Below are positions 36,586-45,547 of a DNA stretch of 64,000 nucleotides, in pieces. Each line of letters begins with the position of its first letter. Position 1 is the first letter of the stretch. This stretch comes from Robertmurraya korlensis NBRC 107688. GTDB taxonomy: Bacteria; Bacillota; Bacilli; Bacillales; Cytobacillaceae. The DNA lies in assembly GCF_001591645.1 (NCBI RefSeq), contig NZ_BCVH01000003.1, positions 124,001 through 188,000 on the forward strand. Reading direction: 5' to 3'. The position numbers and the translations under genes were made by a program. The notes under the pieces were generated by a model. It was not told the origin of the DNA, searched no databases, and worked only from the letters and a program-made list of their open reading frames with translations.

Positions 36586-37629
36586 TTGAAAACCATTGCA
36601 GCAGTAAAGATCGGACGATTAAATGATCCTAATGAAGATACACGGGGAGCGGTAGATGTCATTGAACTTCCTGAGCAACAGCTTGGGGAAGAAGATGTCA
36701 AAATCAAAGTTGCCTACTGCTCCATATGTGGGTCTGACCCACATCTAGTGGAAGGGGTATTCGGATGGGAGCCTCCATTTGGTCTTGGCCATGAAGTATC
36801 TGGAGTGGTTGTAGAACTTGGGCCAAAAGCGACGAAAAAGGGACTGAAAATAGGAGACCGGGTAGCAGGTAACTTTTTAAAGTTTTGTGGAACATGCTAT
36901 TACTGTTTAGATGGTCGAGAACAATTTTGTGAAAACGTACATGATTACAACAGACCGGGCATGTCTGAATATATCGTTTGGCATGAATCACAGGTGTGGA
37001 AAGTACCTGATACTGTCTCTCTGGAAGAAGCCTGCTTACTTGAACCCATTTCGATCGCTGTTCGCATTGTAGATAAAGCGAATATGAGAGTAGGACAGCG
37101 TGTAGCCATTTCAGGTGGTGGTCCCATCGGCTTGCTTACACTTCAGGTACTCAAAAGATTTGGTGCAACATCACTCACATTAATTGAACCAATAGAAGAT
37201 CGACGGAACCTTGCGAAATCATTCGGAGCGGAGCATGTCATTAATCCCCTTGAAGAGGATGTAAGAGAAGTAGCAAATACCATTACAGATGGACGGGGAT
37301 TTGATGTCGTCATTGAAGCATCAGGTTCTCCGCATGCAGCTACTGTTGCGACTGACATTGCCTCAAGAGGAGGCACCGTTTTATACATTGCCATGTTCCC
37401 GAAAGAGTACGAAATGCCACTAAACCTTTATAAAAAATGCTATGAACAAGAATTAACCATTTCGGGTACTTTTGTTGCACCTTATGCGTTCCCACGTGCG
37501 ATTCAATTGATGCCGCATCTCGATTTGGAGCCTTTTACACAAAAAATCTTCCCACTTGAACGTGGAGTAGAAGCTTTCGAAGCCCATATGAGTGGGAAAT
37601 TTCCAAAAGTACTCATTAAGTGTAATTAA
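36586..37629 (+). CDS. zinc-dependent alcohol dehydrogenase (sorbitol/threonine dehydrogenase-like)
   Basis: 347 residues. Catalytic zinc region CSICGSDPHLVEG and GLGHEVSGVV, structural zinc cysteines CGTCYYCLDGREQFC, Rossmann glycines SGGGPIGLLTLQ. The TTG at 36586 follows AGGAGGGG and is 11 bases after the SDR stop. With the SDR it gives the pathway two redox steps before ketol transfer, for example polyol to ketose. Confidence 0.9.
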   Translation: MKTIAAVKIGRLNDPNEDTRGAVDVIELPEQQLGEEDVKIKVAYCSICGSDPHLVEGVFGWEPPFGLGHEVSGVVVELGPKATKKGLKIGDRVAGNFLKFCGTCYYCLDGREQFCENVHDYNRPGMSEYIVWHESQVWKVPDTVSLEEACLLEPISIAVRIVDKANMRVGQRVAISGGGPIGLLTLQVLKRFGATSLTLIEPIEDRRNLAKSFGAEHVINPLEEDVREVANTITDGRGFDVVIEASGSPHAATVATDIASRGGTVLYIAMFPKEYEMPLNLYKKCYEQELTISGTFVAPYAFPRAIQLMPHLDLEPFTQKIFPLERGVEAFEAHMSGKFPKVLIKCN

Positions 37630-37653
37630 TAAGTTAGTAAAAAAGGAGAGAGT

Positions 37654-38526
37654 ATGATGAATAGTACTGTAAATGAATGGACGATTCAAGAACTAGAAGA
37701 CAAAGCAATTAATATTCGTAAAGATTTATGTACCTTTATATATCGAATCGGTATTGCAGGCCATTTAGGTGGGGAATTGTCTATGATTGATATGGCGGTT
37801 GCTCTTTATTATAAGTATATGAATTATGATCCGCAGAATCCGGAAATGCCTGACCGTGACCGTCTTATCTTAAGTAAAGGACATTGTGCCGAAGCACTAT
37901 TTACCATTTATCAAGACATGGGCATGTACACTATGGATTATATGGTTGATCATTTTGAAACGCTAGAGACAGCGAAATTCAGTATGCATCCAAATCGAAA
38001 ATATGTGGATGCGATTGAAGCATCTACTGGTTCACTAGGTCATGGGATGCCAATAGCGACAGGTTTGGCTCTTGGTGCAAGGATGTCAAATGAAAACTGG
38101 AGGACATTCTGTATTATTGGTGATGGTGAACTTCAAGAAGGTACGAACTGGGAAGCATTTATGACTGCAGGACATTACCAACTTGGCAATCTAGTCACGA
38201 TTATTGATAAAAATGACTTGCAAATGTCCGGTCCTACGAATCAAACAAATTCAATTGATCCACTCGATGAGAAAATGAGAGCGTTTGGCTGGGATGTTAT
38301 TGAGATTAATGGCAATGATATGGGGGAAGTTTGTGGGGCACTAGAATCACTTCCTCCATCTGATCCACATATTCGTAGAAAACCCATTTGTATTATTTCC
38401 AATACAACAAAAGGGAAAGGCGTATCGTTTATGGAAAATGTCGTAGCTTGGCATGCAGGGGTTTTGAACAAGGAAGATTTGGAAAAGGCAATTGAATCTA
38501 TCGAAAACACAAGGAAGGTGAGATAA
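37654..38526 (+). CDS. transketolase, N-terminal (TPP-binding) subunit
   Basis: 290 residues. The thiamine-diphosphate motif [34 protein letters not shown] spans the GDG...N signature, preceded by [11 protein letters not shown] and [12 protein letters not shown]. This is the first half of a split transketolase; it cannot act without the C-terminal subunit encoded three bases downstream. Tandem ATGs at 37654/37657 follow AAGGAGAG. Split transketolases of this type serve peripheral pathways (for example apiose or sulfoquinovose) rather than the pentose phosphate cycle. Confidence 0.92.
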   Translation: [290 protein letters not shown]

Positions 38527-38529
38527 ATT

Positions 38530-39498
38530 ATGGCTGTAGAAGTGAGCTTGAACTTTGACCAAATATTATCATCGGCACGTGAGGTATATGGAACAGAATT
38601 GAGAAAAATGGCGGATGAGGGAATGGACTTTGCGTTTGTTTGTTCAGACAACGTCGCTCCATCATCTGAAGTCGGCAAATTAATGAAAGCGTATCCAGAA
38701 CGTTGTATCAATGTTGGAATTGCTGAAGCCAATCAGGTTGGGTTGTCTGCAGGTCTTGCGCTATCAGGAAAAGTAGTTTTTACACAAGTATTTGGACCAT
38801 TTTTACCACTTCGTGCAGCAGACCAAATTCATGCAGATATTGCTTATAACGATGTACCCGTTCGTTTAATCGGAACCCATGCTGGCGTAACGTCAGGTGG
38901 AGGACCGACTCATAATGCAATTGCAGATCTTTCGTTTTACCGTGCAGTACCAAATTTAACGGTTGTTTGCCCAGCAGACGCCAATCAATGTGCGAAAGTT
39001 GTTAGACAGTCAATGAACTATCCTGGCCCTATGATTATCCGTATTGCCCGAGGTGCTGAGCCAGATGTATATGCGGATAATAATTACGAATTCGAATTTG
39101 GTAAATCCATTACCATTAAAGAAGGTTCAGATTTAACATTAATCGGTACAGGAAGCTCAGTATACTGGTCATTGAAGGCAGCACAAAAATTAGAAGAGTA
39201 CGGCATTTCTGCAAGAGTAATAGATATGCATACCATTAAACCGTTTGATGAAGAAGCCGTTCTAAAGGCAGCAAATGAAACGGGATGTGTCATTACGGTG
39301 GAAGACCAAAGTATCAATGGAGGTTTAGGTGGAGCAGTAGCGGAAATCATCGCAGAATCAAATATTCCCACTAAGTTTAAGCGCATCGGCTTACCAGATG
39401 AATTTGCCGTATTAGGTGAGCCAAATGAAGTGTATAAATACTATGGCATGGATCCAGAGGGGATTGCGAAAACAGTACGTGAGTTTTTAAATCGGTAA
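38530..39498 (+). CDS. transketolase, C-terminal subunit
   Basis: 322 residues containing the pyrimidine-binding domain (INVGIAEANQVGLSAGLALSG, with the glutamate that activates TPP) and the C-terminal domain (SYIPTE-like region, VITVEDQSINGGLGGAVAE). It assembles with the N-terminal subunit to transfer a two-carbon ketol. AAGGTG precedes the ATG, and the three-base gap to the upstream gene implies coupled translation. Confidence 0.92.
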   Translation: MAVEVSLNFDQILSSAREVYGTELRKMADEGMDFAFVCSDNVAPSSEVGKLMKAYPERCINVGIAEANQVGLSAGLALSGKVVFTQVFGPFLPLRAADQIHADIAYNDVPVRLIGTHAGVTSGGGPTHNAIADLSFYRAVPNLTVVCPADANQCAKVVRQSMNYPGPMIIRIARGAEPDVYADNNYEFEFGKSITIKEGSDLTLIGTGSSVYWSLKAAQKLEEYGISARVIDMHTIKPFDEEAVLKAANETGCVITVEDQSINGGLGGAVAEIIAESNIPTKFKRIGLPDEFAVLGEPNEVYKYYGMDPEGIAKTVREFLNR

Positions 39499-39521
39499 TT
39501 AACAGGAAGGGGAATGAACAG

Positions 39522-39659
39522 ATGACACAACTCGTTTGTCAACAATGTGAACAGGTTATCGAATTTATATCCTCAGAGAAGTCCAGCATAATATATGGTC
39601 ACTGTACTAGTTGTAGTCATGGAAATAGAGATACCGAGGATGAATCAAAAGAAACCTAG
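39522..39659 (+). CDS. GapA-binding peptide SR1P-like small protein, 45 aa
   Basis: Reads MTQLVCQQCEQVIEFIS...IYGHCTSCSHG, with two Cys pairs and the spacing V-C-x2-C ... Y-G-x-C-x2-C seen in Bacillus SR1P, a peptide that binds glyceraldehyde-3-phosphate dehydrogenase GapA. GGAAGGGG lies nine bases before the ATG. It is 23 bases after the transketolase subunit and before a strong terminator, so it is the last gene of that transcript rather than the classic dual-function RNA SR1. Identification rests on the visible Cys pattern. Confidence 0.65.
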   Translation: MTQLVCQQCEQVIEFISSEKSSIIYGHCTSCSHGNRDTEDESKET

Positions 39660-39671
39660 ATTGATAAAGGA

Positions 39672-39712
39672 GCCGACAAGACATCATTTTTAATCTTGTC
39701 GGCAGATTTTTG
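39672..39712 (+). terminator. terminator after the SR1P-like gene
   Basis: GCCGACAAGA / TCTTGTCGGC stem with an A/T-rich loop and AGATTTTTG tail. Confidence 0.85.
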
Positions 39713-39761
39713 CACTTGGTTGGAAGGAGTACAATGAAATGTATGCGGAGGGAGAATAGCT

Positions 39762-41222
39762 ATGTCACAGTATGAATTATTATCAAAAAGTTACATTAAC
39801 GGAGAATGGGTAAGTGGGGACAGTGGACGTGTATATCGAGATTTGAACCCCTATGATAACTCGGTTATTGCTGAAATGAATATTGCATCCAAAGTACAGA
39901 TGGAACAAGCATTTGAAACGGCTGCTGCAGCGCAAAAGGAATGGGCAAAATCAAATGTAGAAGAGAGAAGAGTAGTCGTAGAAAAAGCAATTGCTTACTT
40001 AAAAGAAAATCGGGAAGAAATTGTTCAGCTAATCAGCCGTGAGACAGGTGGAACCATTTTAAAAGCGAATGTCGAACTTCATCTTACGCTTGAAGTAATG
40101 GAAGAAGCACTTCGTTATGCTGATGAAGCTTGTCATGTACGTGAAGTCTCAACTGGTGTAGAAGGAAAAGTAAATCGAATTTATCGTTTACCATTGGGCG
40201 TCATTTTATCTATTTCTCCATTTAATTTTCCAATGAACCTATCAATGAGAACGATAGCACCAGCAATTGTACTAGGTAATGCGGTGGTTCATAAACCGGA
40301 TATTCAAGTCGGTTTAGTTGGTGGTGTTGTACTAGCAAAAGCATTTGAACAAGCGGGTCTCCCCGCTGGAGTGTTCAATATGCTATTAACCGATGTCGAG
40401 GAGATAGGTGACGATATGCTGACACATCCCATTCCACGTTTAATTAGCTTTACGGGTTCAACAGCAGTTGGGCGACATATCGGTGAAGTTGCTGGCCGAA
40501 ATTTAAAACGGGTAGCACTTGAACTAGGAGGAAACAGTCCATTTGTTGTGTTATCTGATGCAAACGTGGACCAGGCCGTTCATGCAGCGATATTTGGAAA
40601 ATACATTCACCAAGGGCAAATTTGTATGATTATTAACCGGATTATTGTGCATAAAGACCAGTATGAATCATTTGTTTCAAAATTTGTAGAGCGAACAAAA
40701 CAATTGACTACAGGTAATCCACTGGATCCAAGTACAATCATTGGACCACTTATTAATGAACGTCAGATCGAAAAAGCGCTAGGTTATATTGAGGAAGCGA
40801 AAAAAGAAGGAGTAACCGTAGCCCTTGAGGGAAGACGTGAAGGAAATGTTTTAACACCTACTATTTTTACAGATGTAAAGAACGATGGGCAACTTGCTCA
40901 GAAAGAATTATTTGGACCAATTGCACTCATTATTAAAGCTGAAAATGATGAAGAAGCTATTAAAATGGCAAATGATACTCAAGCAGGTTTAAGCTCGGCT
41001 ATTTTTACAAGTGATCTAGAAAAAGGGGAACAATATGCCCTTCAGATAGATGCAGGAATGACACATATTAACGATCAAACAGTCAATGATGCACCTAACA
41101 TTCCATTCGGTGGTAACAAATCAAGTGGAATGGGCCGTTTCGGAAACCCATGGGTTGTCGATGAATTTACAACAATGAAATGGGTATCTGTCCAAACAAA
41201 AGAAAGGAAATACGCTTTTTAA
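39762..41222 (+). CDS. NAD(P)-dependent aldehyde dehydrogenase
   Basis: 486 residues. Catalytic Cys in HQGQICMI, general-base Glu in LELGGNSPFVV, oxyanion Asn in SPFNFPMNLSM, and cofactor-binding GSTAVGRH. The overall look is that of benzaldehyde/vanillin or succinate-semialdehyde type ALDHs. GAGGGAG precedes the ATG. It follows the split-transketolase operon after a terminator, and may oxidise the aldehyde left after ketol transfer; that is inference from position. Confidence 0.9.
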   Translation: MSQYELLSKSYINGEWVSGDSGRVYRDLNPYDNSVIAEMNIASKVQMEQAFETAAAAQKEWAKSNVEERRVVVEKAIAYLKENREEIVQLISRETGGTILKANVELHLTLEVMEEALRYADEACHVREVSTGVEGKVNRIYRLPLGVILSISPFNFPMNLSMRTIAPAIVLGNAVVHKPDIQVGLVGGVVLAKAFEQAGLPAGVFNMLLTDVEEIGDDMLTHPIPRLISFTGSTAVGRHIGEVAGRNLKRVALELGGNSPFVVLSDANVDQAVHAAIFGKYIHQGQICMIINRIIVHKDQYESFVSKFVERTKQLTTGNPLDPSTIIGPLINERQIEKALGYIEEAKKEGVTVALEGRREGNVLTPTIFTDVKNDGQLAQKELFGPIALIIKAENDEEAIKMANDTQAGLSSAIFTSDLEKGEQYALQIDAGMTHINDQTVNDAPNIPFGGNKSSGMGRFGNPWVVDEFTTMKWVSVQTKERKYAF

Positions 41223-41422
41223 AAAACAATAATAAAATGACAAAAGCCCAACAGTCGTACTAGTGTTAAAGAAAAGTGATTTGATGAAAGGACCTCCGAA
41301 AAAAGATCAAGGGTTCCGTTTTGAAGTGCTTTTCATAAATTACGTGCAGAAATGACAGTCGTATTGGCATCGTTATTGGTATAAAAAAGTAAAACTCTTA
41401 ATCGAGTAATTAACAAAAGTAA

Positions 41423-41614
41423 AATAAGCGGAGAATTTTAGGTTAGATGCAGAATGGAGCCACGTTTCGGGGTAAATAAGGGGAGGTTTTCCGCTTATTC
41501 AAAGCAAAATCCTCCATTTTTGAATTTTTCGAGCCAATAGGCGGAGTCTCTCCATCTATTTCTACTTTATTTAGTCATAATTAATAAATAAGTGGAATCT
41601 CTCCGGCTATTTTT
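41423..41614. repeat. cluster of short imperfect palindromic repeats (AATA-GCGGAG...CTCCGCTATT type)
   Basis: Related motifs recur: around 41423-41436 (AATAAGCGGAGAAT), 41474-41499 (with CCGCTTATT on the other arm), 41536-41561 (AATAGGCGGAG ... CTCC..CTATTT) and 41587-41614 (AATAAGTGGAA ... CTCCGGCTATTTTT). The spacing is irregular, so this is not CRISPR. It is probably a dispersed repeat family. The full interval 41223-41982 has no supported gene. Confidence 0.5.
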
Positions 41615-41827
41615 CAGCTCGGGTGCTTTCCTGATCCCCCAACCGATAAGTTCTGACCCCTTGAACCTAGATGTATCAACTTCTGAGGTGGAGAGTCGAC
41701 AACTGATATACTTCCCTTTAGGTAGACAGATTTAATAATAAAAATCTGTTTGCTTGAAGGGGAGTTTATCTTAATGTTTAAAAGGGCTAACTGATTATTT
41801 ATTACTCATTTAAAATAAAATCAGTGC

Positions 41828-41862
41828 AAAAGGGATGCCTCTTAATGGGCATCCCTTTGTAT
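41828..41862 (+). terminator. orphan intrinsic terminator
   Basis: AAAAGGGATGCC pairs with GGGCATCCCTTT, loop TCTTAAT, then GTATTC. No complete gene lies upstream, so it may be the leftover of a deleted gene. Confidence 0.6.
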
Positions 41863-41982
41863 TCTAAAAAATTTGGAAGTTTGAGGAGCCTGGTCAGATA
41901 CCCCGGTCCTTATTTGGTACTTATAGAACCGTTCTATTCATATTCTTATAAAAGAAAAAACTAAGAAGGAGGGGCTAGCTAG

Positions 41983-43395
41983 TTGAGAAATATAAGAGTT
42001 AGATTACAGCCCGTTGTAAGTAAGATAAATTTACCTACTGTTTTGAAAACCACGATACTTCCAGGCGACTCAATCGAAAGATTATTTATTGCAACTCAGG
42101 AAGGAGAAATCTTTTATATAGGAAACGGAGAGATTAGGACTTTTTTAGATATTCGCACCCGAGTTATTAAACTAGGTTCTTCTAGTGGTGGATATGATGA
42201 GCGAGGATTGCTAGGGCTAGCCTTTCATCCCAACTTTTATTACAACGGTCTGTTTTATCTTCATTATTCAGTAGCTGGAACACAAGGTCCAGGTGCTCAT
42301 CCGGAAGGTTTTAAACCTGACCCGTGTGATCCTAGTACTTTAAACCTAAGGTGGCTAAATAGAGAAACTCAATATGATCATATTGATACAGTTGAAGAAT
42401 GGATTTTACAATCGAATGGTCAACCTCAAAAACGACGGACATTACTTAACTTAAGAAGACCATTTTCCAATCATAATGGTTTCAATAGTTTAAACTTTTC
42501 ACCTGAAACAGGAAAACTTGTTTTAACAACCGGAGATGGTGGGGCAGCTTATGATCCATTTAACTTAAGCCAAGACGATTTAGAAATCGCTGGTAAAATA
42601 ATTGAAATAGATGTAAGTAAGAATACATCCATTAATAATCCAGCCATTGTCACTCGTTTTAATGAACTTCCCCCAACTATTCAGGATACGCTCACGGTTA
42701 TGGCCAAAGGTGTTCGCAATATATCAGGCATTTCATTTCAAAAGCTTAATCAGCAGTATATTAAATATGCAGGAAATGTCGGACAAGATTTGGTCGAGTC
42801 GATTTTTTCATTCGTTCTTTATAAACCTATACCGGTTCCCCAGCTTATTCAAGCTTCTTTTATGAATTCTAAGCCTAACCAAGAAGGATTTATTAACTTT
42901 GGCTGGCGGGGATGGGAAGGTGCTTTTCCTACTTCGACCATTAGTCGCTGTACAGGTAATTCAAATTTAGATGAGAAAACGATTGCTTATTACGATGAAA
43001 CAGTAGCACTTTCAGCGAGTCGTCTTCAGCATTTAACTAGCTATTTTCATCAAGATAACAGACCCAATAAAATGGGAGGAACAGCACTTACAGGAATTCA
43101 GCCATATATGGGAAATACAATCCCTGGTTTAACAGGAAGTGTTGTGTTTACCGATCTTGCCCGGAAAGACTCTCAACCTCAGGTTAGAGGGGCTTTAGCA
43201 TATACCAGTGTAAGACCCGATGGTAAACAAAATGATTTTAGTGTAATTCAAACCGATTATGATTTTGGGTCTCAATCGGCCTATTATGTTTCTTTGGGAA
43301 CAAATCTGAACCAAACTAGGTTATATTTAGGTGTTTATGGCTCCATGAAAGTGACTGATTTTAACCAAGGCACTGTTTTTGAAATTGTTCAATGA
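41983..43395 (+). CDS. glucose/sorbosone dehydrogenase-like (PQQ-dependent sugar dehydrogenase family) protein
   Basis: 470 residues of six-bladed beta-propeller type: ERGLLGLAFHPNFYYNGLFYLHYS, the HNGFNSLNFSP region, LTTGDGGAAYDPFNLSQ and FGWRGWEG match the soluble glucose/sorbosone dehydrogenase family. No signal peptide is visible, which is unusual because relatives are exported. The TTG start follows AAGGAGGGG. Monocistronic, with a terminator downstream. Bacillaceae generally lack PQQ synthesis, so actual PQQ use is doubtful. Confidence 0.75.
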   Translation: MRNIRVRLQPVVSKINLPTVLKTTILPGDSIERLFIATQEGEIFYIGNGEIRTFLDIRTRVIKLGSSSGGYDERGLLGLAFHPNFYYNGLFYLHYSVAGTQGPGAHPEGFKPDPCDPSTLNLRWLNRETQYDHIDTVEEWILQSNGQPQKRRTLLNLRRPFSNHNGFNSLNFSPETGKLVLTTGDGGAAYDPFNLSQDDLEIAGKIIEIDVSKNTSINNPAIVTRFNELPPTIQDTLTVMAKGVRNISGISFQKLNQQYIKYAGNVGQDLVESIFSFVLYKPIPVPQLIQASFMNSKPNQEGFINFGWRGWEGAFPTSTISRCTGNSNLDEKTIAYYDETVALSASRLQHLTSYFHQDNRPNKMGGTALTGIQPYMGNTIPGLTGSVVFTDLARKDSQPQVRGALAYTSVRPDGKQNDFSVIQTDYDFGSQSAYYVSLGTNLNQTRLYLGVYGSMKVTDFNQGTVFEIVQ

Positions 43396-43420
43396 ATAGA
43401 TTTAATGGATTCGAAATGAA

Positions 43421-43460
43421 AACCAAGGGAGCAATCGCGCTCTCTTGGTTATTTGTTTTT
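43421..43460 (+). terminator. terminator after the beta-propeller gene
   Basis: AACCAAG-GGAG ... CTCT-CTTGGTT stem followed by ATTTGTTTTT. Confidence 0.75.
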
Positions 43461-43582
43461 CAAGGTATTAAATCAAACTAAATAAGAAAGACTTTTTATA
43501 TTTACCACATAAAGGACAATAAACAGTAAAGATTCTATTCGATTATTGAATCCTCAAGAACAAGTCTTATAAGGAGGCCTCT

Positions 43583-43762
43583 ATGAAGGTATCGGACGTT
43601 ATAGTCAATTGTTTGGAAAATGAAGGTGTAGAATACGTATTTGGGATTGTAGGCAAAGAGACTCTTGATCTAGCAGATTCGTTATCAAAATCTAAAAAAA
43701 TTCACTTTGTCAATGTGAGGCATGAACAAGGTGCTGCCTTTATGGCATTGTTATTTCAATAG
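43583..43762 (+). pseudogene. N-terminal fragment of a TPP-dependent enzyme (acetolactate synthase-like)
   Basis: A 59-codon ORF with an excellent AAGGAGG site reads MKVSDVIVNCLENEGVEYVF...VNVRHEQGAAFMA and then runs into unrelated sequence and a stop. This is the start of the PYR domain of acetolactate synthase-type enzymes (RHEQGAAFMA with the TPP-activating glutamate); about 500 residues are missing. It is broken by a deletion or rearrangement at about 43745. Confidence 0.75.
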
Positions 43763-43943
43763 GTGCAGTGGCAAGTGGACTTAAAAAATATCCTATACCA
43801 GGAAAAAAGCCACCAGCAGCCTCGAGGATAATAGCAATACAAGCAAAAATAGATACTAAAATGAGCCCGAACGTTTTTTTATGTTTATTGAATATGATTT
43901 GAGATAAACGAACCTCTTCAGAAATAGGTTTAAAAAAATACAC
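43740..43943 (-). pseudogene. N-terminal fragment of a membrane protein
   Basis: 67 codons on the minus strand with a hydrophobic, glycine-rich segment (GLILVSIFACIAIILEAAGGFFPGIGYFLSPLATAPI). It looks like the beginning of a polytopic membrane protein that is cut at the same junction where the TPP-enzyme fragment ends. The two truncated 5' ends face each other across about 43745-43755. Confidence 0.55.
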
Positions 43944-44516
43944 TGTTCCACCTCATTCTAAATGATTTATATGTCACCAATACAATATATTTACCATTGG
44001 TTATAGGGGGAACATATTTAGGCCTCAAGATATACTGATGGAAAACTCAATTTTAACTTCTTGCTTATTGAACCGTACAATCGAAAATCTTTACGCTTCA
44101 AAAAACAGAGGTACCAGGTTAATATGAATGAAAACTAGGGATTATTCCTGGTTTTTTTAATATTACTAATACCGAACACCAGTTCCGGTAAACCGTAGTA
44201 GCCTTACAAATTTCCAATTATCCATTTTCTGAAATGAAAAAGGCTATGGATTAGTCAGAAATATTATTAACTGTGGAACGATTCAAGTAGGATATTACTA
44301 AATAATTTACCAGATGTAAATTGATCATTAATAAGAAAATCGTACTATATCAGTGTTTATTCAATAAAATAACTGTATAAATTTTTAGAAAAGTTAGTTT
44401 TTATACTTGTAAGCACTTCCATAAGATGATATTATTCGAATATATCCAGTAAATATTTTAGTTATTGTTAAGTAAAAATTTACGGGTGTCGAAAAGAACA
44501 TGAAGAGGGTTATGAG
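43944..44516. other. non-coding interval before the LacI gene
   Basis: Contains ACCAGG ... CCTGGTTTTTTT (about 44116-44158), a weak terminator-like hairpin, and TTGTAAGCACTTCCA (44407-44421), which resembles a cre box but lacks the central CG. No gene supported. Confidence 0.4.
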
Positions 44517-45530
44517 ATGGCAACTATAAAGGATATTGCGGACAAGTCGAATGTATCAGCATCTACCGTTTCACGGGTCTTAAATAACGATGATTCGATT
44601 TCCGTTCAGGCTGAAACGAGGGAACGTATTATCCAAGTTGCTAAGGAGCTTGGATACGAAACGATTTTAGAAAGACGGTTGAAACAAAAACAGCAGACTT
44701 CGAAACATTTCGGAATTATCGTTACCCAATCATTGGACGAAGAGATCAGTGATCCATATTTTCTATCCATCCGCCAAGGGATTGAAATGGAACTAGCGAG
44801 TCATGGAATCAGAACAGTTACGTTCCGTTTACATGAAACGGAGACTAATCAAATGATTGACGGACTTGATGGACTCATTGTCGTCGGCAGGGTAAAAGAG
44901 ATGGCGCTCAAGGCCATCAGTAAAGTGGAAAATGTTGTGTACATTAACCATTCACCTAACGAGGATTTGTATGATGCGGTTGTGATTGATTTTGAAAAGG
45001 CGACAGAGAAAGCAATCAAACATTTATTATCAACTGGCTACAAGAGAATCGGTTATATAGGAGGAAGGGAGAAGGAGCATAGTAAAAATCAAAAGTTCAA
45101 CTCTGAAGATAAACGTCTCACCACCTTTGAACGATTGATGAAAGAACAAAAAATGTTTGACCCGGAGACAGTCTTTATCGGTGAGTATTCAATGGCACAA
45201 GGCTATGATTTAATGAAAAAAGCAATTGAAAGGAAGAATTTCCCCGAGGCGTTTTTTATCGCCAGTGATCCGATGGCAATTGGGGCCTTAAGAGCATTAC
45301 AAGAAGCCAATCTCAAAGTTCCTGATGATGTAGCTATTATCGGCTTTGACGATATTGAAGCTGCATCGTTCGCAAGTACACCTTTGACGACCATCAGAGT
45401 GCATACGAAGGAGATGGGGAAAACAGGAGTAAAACTTTTACTAGATCGACTGAATGGAAGGGAACTTCCATTAACCGTGACCCTGCCGACCGAATTGGTG
45501 ATCCGGGAGAGCTGCAAGAAAAATAAATAA
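44517..45530 (+). CDS. LacI family transcriptional regulator
   Basis: 337 residues. N-terminal HTH ATIKDIADKSNVSASTVSRVLNN, hinge and periplasmic-binding-protein-like sensor domain (FGIIVTQSLDEEISDPYFLSIRQGIE, IGFDDIEAASF). AGAGGG lies seven bases before the ATG. It precedes an alpha-galactoside uptake and hydrolysis set and most likely controls it in response to melibiose or raffinose-type sugars. Confidence 0.92.
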   Translation: MATIKDIADKSNVSASTVSRVLNNDDSISVQAETRERIIQVAKELGYETILERRLKQKQQTSKHFGIIVTQSLDEEISDPYFLSIRQGIEMELASHGIRTVTFRLHETETNQMIDGLDGLIVVGRVKEMALKAISKVENVVYINHSPNEDLYDAVVIDFEKATEKAIKHLLSTGYKRIGYIGGREKEHSKNQKFNSEDKRLTTFERLMKEQKMFDPETVFIGEYSMAQGYDLMKKAIERKNFPEAFFIASDPMAIGALRALQEANLKVPDDVAIIGFDDIEAASFASTPLTTIRVHTKEMGKTGVKLLLDRLNGRELPLTVTLPTELVIRESCKKNK

Positions 45531-45547
45531 CTTTTAAGGAGGTGGTT

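Noticed and set aside
38241-38732. 163-codon minus-strand ORF across the transketolase subunits
   Set aside because: Covers the junction of two clearly coding genes on the plus strand; a shadow frame.
41423-41614. Possible CRISPR array
   Set aside because: Repeat units vary in sequence and spacing, no uniform spacers and no cas genes.
44407-44421. cre box upstream of the LacI gene
   Set aside because: TTGTAAGCACTTCCA lacks the central CG required by the consensus; kept only as a remark.
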